IMG/VR virus record: IMGVR_UViG_3300027782_000344
Location: 1 to 24,965 of that record
Source: a virus
Length of the DNA stretch: 24,965 bases
Reading direction: 5' to 3' (one strand)
Below the pieces are notes generated by a model that saw nothing but the letters and a program-made list of their open reading frames with translations, searched no databases and was not told the DNA's origin. This document shows positions 6,735-11,976 of the stretch, one piece after another. The stretch's first letter is position 1. Each line of letters opens with the position of its first letter. A program made the position numbers and the translations under genes.

Positions 6735-7013
6735 TATTGCTGTATGAAGCAAAGAGAAAAGTGTTCTGGACGGGGGTGCGAATCCCCCCAGGTCCACCAT
6801 AAGAGCATATTGTGTTTTTATGATGGGCCTGACCTAGATTCGACAGGGCAACAAGTAAATTAGTGGACAGCACGGGAATGTGAAACCCGTAGGGTTGGGG
6901 GAACTCGGCCGCAGAAGCAAAAAAAGTAAACGCAAACGACTCACAGTTCGCATTAGCAGCCTAAACGCCGCTTAGGGTTTCGGATGGTTTCCTCGTAACA
7001 GAATAACCATCCA
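6735..7013 (+). ncRNA. ssrA: Circularly permuted (two-piece) tmRNA gene
   Basis: The 3' acceptor part comes first. A T-arm GGGGG-TGCGAAT-CCCCC (6772-6788), the acceptor strand CAGGTCC (6789-6795), discriminator A (6796) and encoded CCA (6797-6799) are followed after only 25 bases by the 5' part, GGGCCTG (6825-6831). The two strands form a perfect 7-bp acceptor stem carrying the G3-U70 pair that marks alanine tmRNA/tRNA. Then follow the conserved GACCTAGATTCGACAGGG and a PK1-like ACGGG/CCCGT pair. The tag reading frame is GCA...TAA (6932-6964), encoding ANDSQFALAA. The end is a hairpin, GGATGGTT/AACCATCC (6982-7012). Mature RNA is expected to be two pieces after removal of 6800-6824. The ends at 6735 and 7013 are estimated. 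Confidence 0.93.
6800..6824 (+). other. Intervening segment of the permuted tmRNA precursor
   Basis: The 25 bases between the encoded CCA end and the first G of the acceptor stem are AT-rich. They would be removed by RNase P at 6824/6825 and a 3' nuclease at 6799/6800. The segment is very short. Confidence 0.8.
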
Positions 7014-7032
7014 CTAATTTTATGGAGTTATA

Positions 7033-7704
7033 ATGAAAGTTTACATCAGTAATTACCGCCATCACTGGCTTTCACCTTACCACATCTTAAAGTTTGTGTG
7101 TTTTTGGGAGAAAGATGATAGCATCTTTTATAACCTTGAAGATAAACCTGATGCACCGTATGAAAAATGGGTTAATCGATTACAACCCATTTGTGAGTTT
7201 GGCCAAAAAGTTATGGATATAATTCATCCTAAAATCGACTATGTGAAGATTGACCGATGGGATACTTGGTCTATGGATCACACTCTTGGCCAAATTGCTT
7301 TGCCAATGCTCAAGCAATTACAAGCAAGTAAACACGGCGCACCTTTCGTTGATGATGAGGATGTACCAGAAGAATTGAAATCTACTTCAGCACCTCCAAA
7401 AGAAAATGAATATGATACTGATGCAAATCATTTCAAACGTTGGGATTGGGTAATGAATGAAATGATTTTTGCATTTGAACACCATATTAATAAAGAGTGG
7501 GAAGAAGCATATCGTTCAGGTGAAATAGATTGGAAAAGTGAAGCTTGCGAATGGGACGAAAACGGCAAAGCAAAAATGTTTAAAATGGTTGATGGTCCCA
7601 AAAATACCTATGAATGTGATTATGAAGGTATGAAAGTTGTTGAAGACCGCATCAAAAACGGTTTTAGACTTTTTGGTAAATATTATCAAGCACTTTGGGA
7701 TTAA
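7033..7704 (+). CDS. Conserved unnamed phage protein, 223 aa
   Basis: The start MKVYISNYRHHWLSPYHIL and the core KIDRWDTWSMDHTLGQIALPMLKQL followed by GAPFVDDEDVPEEL mark a family that is common in aquatic T4-like and other large phages but has no function I know of. It is acidic and Trp-rich, without membrane segments. The pattern NHFKRWDWVMNEMIFAFE is also typical. The ribosome site is TGGAGT, 5-9 bases before the ATG. It lies just after the tmRNA hairpin, so it may share the tmRNA transcript or be expressed from another promoter. Confidence 0.85.
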   Translation: MKVYISNYRHHWLSPYHILKFVCFWEKDDSIFYNLEDKPDAPYEKWVNRLQPICEFGQKVMDIIHPKIDYVKIDRWDTWSMDHTLGQIALPMLKQLQASKHGAPFVDDEDVPEELKSTSAPPKENEYDTDANHFKRWDWVMNEMIFAFEHHINKEWEEAYRSGEIDWKSEACEWDENGKAKMFKMVDGPKNTYECDYEGMKVVEDRIKNGFRLFGKYYQALWD

Positions 7705-7737
7705 ATTTACTATTGCCTTTTATCAGACATTGGTGAT

Positions 7738-7745
7738 TATAAATA
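7738..7745 (+). promoter_or_regulatory. T4-type late promoter
   Basis: TATAAATA is the exact T4 late promoter box. It lies in a 98-base gap between two genes, 58 bases before the next ATG. The start would be about 7751, where a small hairpin begins (GTCAGC 7750-7755 with GCTGAC 7768-7773). A CA-rich stretch and the ribosome site AGGAG follow. Confidence 0.85.
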
Positions 7746-7802
7746 GAAAGTCAGCAACACACAAAGCGCTGACATTTTACACAACACACACAGGAGATTT
7801 AT

Positions 7803-8081
7803 ATGTCTAACATGACACCGTTCGAAATTCGCCTAGAACTTTTAAAAATGGCGAAAGATATGCTCAATGACGATTATTACGGCCGCAGAGAGATTATATC
7901 AAACAGTTGGGCTGTCGCTTGCGAACAGGCCCGCATCAAAGGCGAAACACCGCCACTACATCCGGAGTATCCGGCATATCCATCGGAAAATGAGATTATC
8001 ATCAAGGCCAAAACCTTGAATGATTTTGTGTCTAACATTTCTACCGAGCAACCAAAGACTAATAGCAAAAAGTCTGCCTGA
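7803..8081 (+). CDS. Conserved small late protein, 92 aa
   Basis: The sequence MSNMTPFEIRLELLKMAKDML followed by YYGRREIISNSW and PPLHPEYPAYPSENEIIIKAKTLNDFV marks a family that I recognise from marine and freshwater T4-like phages, without a known role. It is soluble and mainly helical with a Pro-rich centre. It has the best late promoter and ribosome site in the window (AGGAG, about 8 bases upstream), so it may be a highly made late or virion protein; that is inference. A GC-rich hairpin follows it. Confidence 0.85.
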   Translation: MSNMTPFEIRLELLKMAKDMLNDDYYGRREIISNSWAVACEQARIKGETPPLHPEYPAYPSENEIIIKAKTLNDFVSNISTEQPKTNSKKSA

Positions 8082-8087
8082 TGGATC

Positions 8088-8112
8088 GGGAGGTTGCTCT
8101 GCGACCTCCCTT
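8088..8112 (+). terminator. GC-rich hairpin after the small late gene
   Basis: GGGAGGTTGC (8088-8097) pairs with GCGACCTCCC (8101-8110) around a TCT loop, with one G-U pair. The tail TTAACAAAAA is poor in U, so it may be a weak terminator or an mRNA-protecting 3' hairpin rather than a full stop. Confidence 0.6.
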
Positions 8113-8129
8113 AACAAAAAGGAGAAAAT

Positions 8130-8693
8130 ATGCGAAAATATTTCGTATCAATCAGCATCATTCTTTGTTTAGCAATGATGACTATCGCAGTTGTAGAGGC
8201 AAACCAGATTAAATATTTCTTGCCAAGTAATATTCAATTTTACTCATTGACAAAACCAATGCAGAAACAAGTTGAATGTTTGGCCGAAAATATTTACTTT
8301 GAAGCAGGACATGAATCTAAAAATGGCCAAATAGCTGTGGCCTTAGTTACACTAAACAGATTATCTTCAGGCAACTACGCTAATGATATTTGTGGTGTAG
8401 TTAATCAGAAAACACAAGGCACATGCCAGTTTTCTTGGGTTTGTATGTCAAACTTTACCGATAAACGCTTGACAATTAAGAACACTCCATTGTATAATGA
8501 GGTTCGTAAGATAGCAATGAACGTTGTTTTTAACTATGCCAACCTATCAGACATTACAAAAGGTGCGACTTATTATCACGCTGATTATGTAAATCCAGGT
8601 TGGAAATTGCCGAAGACAACACAGATTGGCGCTCATATCTTTTATAAGAGAGAGTCAGATTTAAAAACTATGACAAAGGAAATCAAACTATGA
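8130..8693 (+). CDS. SleB-type cell wall hydrolase (phage lysin) with signal/anchor, 187 aa
   Basis: A hydrophobic N-terminus (FVSISIILCLAMMTIAVVEA, residues 5-24) forms a signal or signal-anchor. The Hydrolase_2/SleB domain follows: LAENIYFEAGHES with the likely catalytic Glu58, GQIAVALVTLNRL, ICGVVNQ, CQFSWVC, GATYYHADYVNPGW and TTQIGAHIFYK. Such enzymes cut peptidoglycan as muramidase/transglycosylase-like hydrolases. The signal suggests release to the periplasm by the host Sec system. It is followed by an overlapping membrane-protein gene. The ribosome site is AAAGGAGA. Confidence 0.9.
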   Translation: MRKYFVSISIILCLAMMTIAVVEANQIKYFLPSNIQFYSLTKPMQKQVECLAENIYFEAGHESKNGQIAVALVTLNRLSSGNYANDICGVVNQKTQGTCQFSWVCMSNFTDKRLTIKNTPLYNEVRKIAMNVVFNYANLSDITKGATYYHADYVNPGWKLPKTTQIGAHIFYKRESDLKTMTKEIKL

Positions 8694-8950
8694 ATGAAAC
8701 CAAATCAACAGATGTTAACGTAATTACAGCAATCATTTCAGTAAGTCTTGTACTAATTACTGCTATTGGAAGTATTGGCTACTACAACATTCAAGACCGA
8801 ACTTTGATGGCAAGTAACATTGAATCTGCTATTGCTAAAGGTGTGGATCCACTATCTGTACGTTGTTCATATGTAAATGGTGGTGATACAGTTTGTGTTG
8901 CTTATGCAGCTTCTCACAACCCATCAGCCTTTACGAACACTAAAAAGTAA
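8690..8950 (+). CDS. Small membrane protein next to the lysin, 86 aa
   Basis: The ATG overlaps the lysin stop (ATGA). One transmembrane helix (about residues 10-32, VITAIISVSLVLITAIGSIGYY) is followed by a soluble domain with two Cys (VRCSYVNGGDTVCVAYA), likely disulphide-bonded outside the cytoplasm. The coupling to the lysin suggests a lysis accessory such as a holin-like or regulator protein. Similar small proteins occur in aquatic phages without a proven function. Confidence 0.75.
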   Translation: MNETKSTDVNVITAIISVSLVLITAIGSIGYYNIQDRTLMASNIESAIAKGVDPLSVRCSYVNGGDTVCVAYAASHNPSAFTNTKK

Positions 8951-8966
8951 TTAAAGGAATTATATT

Positions 8967-9239
8967 ATGTCAGTCCAACAAATCGCAGTTAATACATTAT
9001 CAAATCCGGCGGACCGTGAAAAACTTTTAAAAGTAATTCATGAATGTTCCGATTCTATGACTCGTGCTGAAGCCGAGAAAGATTATATCCGTGAATCAAT
9101 TACGGAAATCAGTAAAGTTCTACAATTACCAAAACGATTAGTTGCTCGTATGGTTAAAGTGTATCATAAACAAAATTATGATGAAGAAGTAGCAACACAT
9201 GACCAATTTGAAACTCTTTATGAAACGGTGGTGAAATAA
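8967..9239 (+). CDS. dsbA: DsbA-like late-promoter DNA-binding protein, 90 aa
   Basis: The protein is small and helical. Its C-terminus, LPKRLVARMVKVYHKQNYDEEVATHDQFETLYETV, resembles the end of T4-family DsbA, the double-stranded DNA-binding protein that binds and stimulates late promoters. Size (90 aa versus about 89 in T4) and position (just ahead of 33-59-32, as in T4) agree. The resemblance is from memory of the family and is not decisive. It should not be confused with the disulphide oxidoreductase of the same name. The next gene's start overlaps its stop (TAATG). Confidence 0.6.
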   Translation: MSVQQIAVNTLSNPADREKLLKVIHECSDSMTRAEAEKDYIRESITEISKVLQLPKRLVARMVKVYHKQNYDEEVATHDQFETLYETVVK

Positions 9240-9625
9240 TGCCTAAATTTACTCTTATCTCAGAACATGATGATTCTAGCCGCACAACGGTAGAGTTTGA
9301 ACGTGACTTTCTTCCTGATGTGATAATGCAAATGGACATGTTCCTACGTGGCACAGGATTCGTTTACAACGGAACTTTGGCCATTGAAGAATTTGAAGAC
9401 TATACAAATGATGAAGAATCTGATGAATGTGAAAGTGATTCAAATCAAAAATCCTATTCTTTCAAGGACCAAGATGGCACAGTAAACACTATAACAATTA
9501 CTGGTGCTGGACCTAGCAAATGTTATATTTGTGGATTAACCGATGAGCAACTAGGCCATAATGCTTGTTTTGACCAAAAATGCCCTAAACGACCTGCTGT
9601 ATATACAATGGCAGGAAAACTATAA
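9239..9625 (+). CDS. Conserved phage protein with a putative zinc ribbon, 128 aa
   Basis: The first half (FERDFLPDVIMQMDMFLRGTGF followed by GTLAIEEFED) belongs to a small family seen in aquatic T4-like phages. An acidic linker (DDEESDECESDS region) follows. The C-terminal half has CYICGL, then HNACFDQKCP, giving C-x2-C...H-x2-C-x4-C, a likely zinc site. It is inserted between the dsbA-like gene and gp33, two late-transcription genes, and could act with them; that is inference. Both ends overlap neighbours by one base. Confidence 0.75.
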   Translation: MPKFTLISEHDDSSRTTVEFERDFLPDVIMQMDMFLRGTGFVYNGTLAIEEFEDYTNDEESDECESDSNQKSYSFKDQDGTVNTITITGAGPSKCYICGLTDEQLGHNACFDQKCPKRPAVYTMAGKL

Positions 9626-9849
9626 TGCCAACTAAAGATGAGATGAAAAAGTTTGCGTTTGCTATCGATTCTATGGTAGCTAACACAACTTACACATATC
9701 TTGAAGCTATCATTGAGTATTGTAAAACCACAGGCTTAGAGATTGAAGTAGCAGCGTCCTTAATTAACCACAATCTGAAAAGTAAGATTGAAGGACAAGC
9801 TATGGAAAATAATATGTTGAAAGAGAAAAGTTCGAAGTTACCAATATGA
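9625..9849 (+). CDS. 33: gp33 late transcription coactivator, 74 aa
   Basis: The core TYTYLEAIIEYCKTTGLEIEVAASLINHNLKSKIEGQAM matches the pattern of T4 gp33 (SYLEATTAFLEE...IPSGIIEKIQSEAI). T4 gp33 binds the RNA polymerase flap and, through its C-terminal hydrophobic tail, the sliding clamp, coupling late transcription to replication. This protein is shorter than T4 gp33 (112 aa), missing most of the N-terminal extension. It ends in SSKLPI, a hydrophobic tail that could serve as the clamp contact. Its place directly before gp59 and gp32 follows T4. The start overlaps the previous stop, and the end overlaps gp59 (ATGA). Confidence 0.8.
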   Translation: MPTKDEMKKFAFAIDSMVANTTYTYLEAIIEYCKTTGLEIEVAASLINHNLKSKIEGQAMENNMLKEKSSKLPI

Positions 9850-10466
9850 GCATTACAGGTTACGAAGCATTTGGCATGTATCAAGCAATCAAATTGCATT
9901 TTACTACCGATTCATACGACTTTATGAAGTATGGCGGTAAGAGTAAAATCTCCATTGATGCGTTTGATAATCGTAAAGACAAATACCACTTTCACAAATT
10001 ATCTCGCAGGTTAACAAGTCAAGATGAATTGGTTATGTTTCTTGTGGCTAATTTTATTCATAATGATACAATTTGGGTTGGTGACTTGTTAACTGAAGAA
10101 TCTGAAACCATATACAGGCAACGTCAAAGAGTTTTACAAAGTATGTCTTACATTTTTGAAAACGATTGTCGCAAGATATTTGATGGTGTCTCTAACCCTA
10201 ATGAGGTCTTGCAAAGTGACGATGGAGACTATCCTAGACTGTTGAAGATGACTCTACAGAAGGTTACAGAGATTGAAACCTTGTGTGTTCTTAATAACAT
10301 TCTAGGGTTCTTGCCTCTTTGGAATCGTAAGATTGCCGATACTGTCCGATGGCCTCAGTACTCCAGAAAAGTGACCAAGTATGCCGCATTTTTACCTAAA
10401 GATGTAGTAAAATACAAGTTGATTTTGAAAAAGGTGTTGAATGAAAATGAAAACGTTGTATCTTGA
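9846..10466 (+). CDS. 59: gp59 helicase loader, 206 aa
   Basis: The sequence aligns by eye along most of T4 gp59 (217 aa): YEAFGMYQAIKLHF, YDFMKYGGK, RKDKYHFHKLSRR, LVMFLVANFIHNDTIWVGDL, YRQRQRVLQSMSYIFENDC near the N-terminal half, and the PRLLKMTLQKVTEIETLCVLNNILGFL pattern in the C-terminal half. gp59 binds forked DNA coated with gp32 and loads the gp41 replicative helicase. It precedes gp32, with one small gene inserted between them. Confidence 0.9.
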   Translation: MSITGYEAFGMYQAIKLHFTTDSYDFMKYGGKSKISIDAFDNRKDKYHFHKLSRRLTSQDELVMFLVANFIHNDTIWVGDLLTEESETIYRQRQRVLQSMSYIFENDCRKIFDGVSNPNEVLQSDDGDYPRLLKMTLQKVTEIETLCVLNNILGFLPLWNRKIADTVRWPQYSRKVTKYAAFLPKDVVKYKLILKKVLNENENVVS

Positions 10467-10929
10467 TATGGATGGTGTTCTTTGCTTCTTTGAGAAGCGC
10501 TACAAAGAACTGTTTGTTTCCATGGGAGAAAGAAGCCAAAAAGATTTTAATAAAAATTGGCCATCGTTCATTCAAGGTAAAAACTTTGAAACGCTTGAAA
10601 AGTTTCCTGGTTGTGATAAACTCTTGGCATTTGTTAAAGACTTACAAGACAACCATGAAATAAAAGTTGAAATTCTTTCCTCGTCAGGAGGTGAGAAATT
10701 TCATAGTGAAGTAACCGCTCAGAAAATTAAGTGGTTATGTGATAACGGTATTACATTCAAAGCAAACATTGTACCAGGTAGTGGCAAAAAGGCTGCGCTT
10801 GCTACACCTGATGCTGTTTTGGTTGACGATACCGACTATGTGATAGATGCCTACGTTAAAGCCGGCGGCATCGGCATCCTTCATACGGATGCGGACGAAA
10901 CAATTGCAAAATTAAAGTCCATGCTTTAG
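10441..10929 (+). CDS. HAD-superfamily 5'(3')-deoxyribonucleotidase-like protein, 162 aa
   Basis: The HAD motif I DMDGV (D9, D11) is present, with motif II in ILSSSGG, motif III Lys in GSGKKAAL and motif IV LVDDTDYV (D129, D130). This set and size fit the NT5C 5'(3')-deoxyribonucleotidase group, which removes phosphate from deoxynucleoside monophosphates. The substrate is inferred from the family. The start at 10441 (or the ATG at 10447) lies inside the end of gp59. It is an insertion relative to T4, where 59 and 32 are adjacent. Confidence 0.85.
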   Translation: MKMKTLYLDMDGVLCFFEKRYKELFVSMGERSQKDFNKNWPSFIQGKNFETLEKFPGCDKLLAFVKDLQDNHEIKVEILSSSGGEKFHSEVTAQKIKWLCDNGITFKANIVPGSGKKAALATPDAVLVDDTDYVIDAYVKAGGIGILHTDADETIAKLKSML

Positions 10930-10933
10930 AAAC

Positions 10934-10941
10934 ACTAAATA
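10934..10941 (+). promoter_or_regulatory. Possible late promoter upstream of gp32
   Basis: ACTAAATA lies in the 84-base gap before gp32. It matches the last six bases of the T4 late box and the same 8-mer occurs on the minus strand before gp4 (17339-17346). The first two bases differ from TATAAATA, so it is only a candidate. Confidence 0.5.
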
Positions 10942-10968
10942 CATTTATATAATGTAATCTGTGGATAA

Positions 10969-10999
10969 TCCGTTTATACTTAACATACTCCGTTTATAC
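10969..10999 (+). repeat. Two direct repeats in the gp32 leader
   Basis: TCCGTTTATAC occurs at 10969-10979 and 10989-10999, exactly 20 bases apart (about two helical turns), just before the ribosome site AAAAGGAAA of gp32. It could be a binding site for a regulator or an RNA operator for gp32 itself. Confidence 0.75.
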
Positions 11000-11013
11000 G
11001 AAAAGGAAATAAT

Positions 11014-11928
11014 ATGAGTTCATTTGCTAATCTCAAGCGTAACAAAAGTTCGTTTGACAAACTCACAAAGGCTGTTCAAGCCACATCTGCACCTGCTGAA
11101 GCAGGATCCAAAGACGACACACGATTCTGGCAACCAGAAGTAGATAAATCTGGTAATGGCATGGCCATCATCCGATTCCTACCAGCACCCTCAATTGATG
11201 GTGATGACGCTTTGCCTTGGGTTCGTGTTTTCAACCACGGTTTTCAGGGACCTGGCGGTTGGTTGATTGACAACTGCCTTACAACACTCAATCAAGCGTG
11301 TCCTGTTTGCGAACACAATTCTACTTTGTGGAATTCTGGTATTGAAGCAAACAAGGAAATCGTTCGTAAGCAAAAACGTAAGTTGTCTTACTATGCTAAC
11401 GTTCTGATTATTTCTGACCCTAAGCATCCAGAAAACGAAGGTCAAATCAAACTATTCAAGTTTGGTAAAAAGATTTTCGATAAGATTTCTGAAGCAATGA
11501 ATCCTGAGTTCGCTGATGAAAGTCCAGTTAACCCATTTGATTTCTGGGAAGGTGCTAACTTCAAGTTGAAGATTCGTAATGTTGAAGGCTATCGTAACTA
11601 TGATAAGTCTGAGTTTGATTCTCCACAACCATTGTTTGGTGGAGATGATGAGAAGTTGGAAGAATTGTGGAAGAAAGAGTACTCTCTGAAGGACTTTACT
11701 GAAGCAAAACACTTCAAACCTTATGACCAGTTGAAAGGTCGCCTTGATAAGATTCTTGGTTTTGAAGGCGGCGCAATCAAAACTAAAGGCGCTGCAGATG
11801 AAGAAGAAAGTAATTTCTCGTCTGGTTATGCTGCTAAAGCTGCTGATGAGGTATTGAGTAAATCTTCTTCTGTTGCGGAAGATGATGACCTTGATTTCTT
11901 CAAGTCACTTGCTGAAGACAATCGTTAA
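11014..11928 (+). CDS. 32: gp32 single-stranded DNA-binding protein, 304 aa
   Basis: The N-terminal basic motif LKRNKSSFDKL corresponds to the cooperativity region of T4 gp32. A zinc site is formed by His75, Cys88, Cys96 and Cys99 (NHGF, NCLTTL, ACPVCEHN), with the same H-x12-C spacing as T4 His64/Cys77 and the same final CxxC. The core is rich in aromatics and basic residues (RKLSYYANVLI, GYRNYDKSEF). The acidic tail AEDDDLDFFKSLAED is the protein-interaction end. Length (304) is near T4's 301. It coats single-stranded DNA and works with gp59. The ribosome site is AAAAGGAAA, and a strong terminator follows. Confidence 0.96.
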   Translation: MSSFANLKRNKSSFDKLTKAVQATSAPAEAGSKDDTRFWQPEVDKSGNGMAIIRFLPAPSIDGDDALPWVRVFNHGFQGPGGWLIDNCLTTLNQACPVCEHNSTLWNSGIEANKEIVRKQKRKLSYYANVLIISDPKHPENEGQIKLFKFGKKIFDKISEAMNPEFADESPVNPFDFWEGANFKLKIRNVEGYRNYDKSEFDSPQPLFGGDDEKLEELWKKEYSLKDFTEAKHFKPYDQLKGRLDKILGFEGGAIKTKGAADEEESNFSSGYAAKAADEVLSKSSSVAEDDDLDFFKSLAEDNR

Positions 11929-11953
11929 TCGATAGTCGCCTTTGCAAAGAATT

Positions 11954-11976
11954 CCCCGCCTTGTGCGGGGTTTTTT
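11954..11976 (+). terminator. Rho-independent terminator after gp32
   Basis: CCCCGC (11954-11959) and GCGGGG (11965-11970) pair around CTTGT, followed by six T. It ends the plus-strand transcript where it meets the convergent minus-strand block. The minus-strand gene stops at 11975, so the hairpin may also slow transcription from that side, though without a good U tail. Confidence 0.92.
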
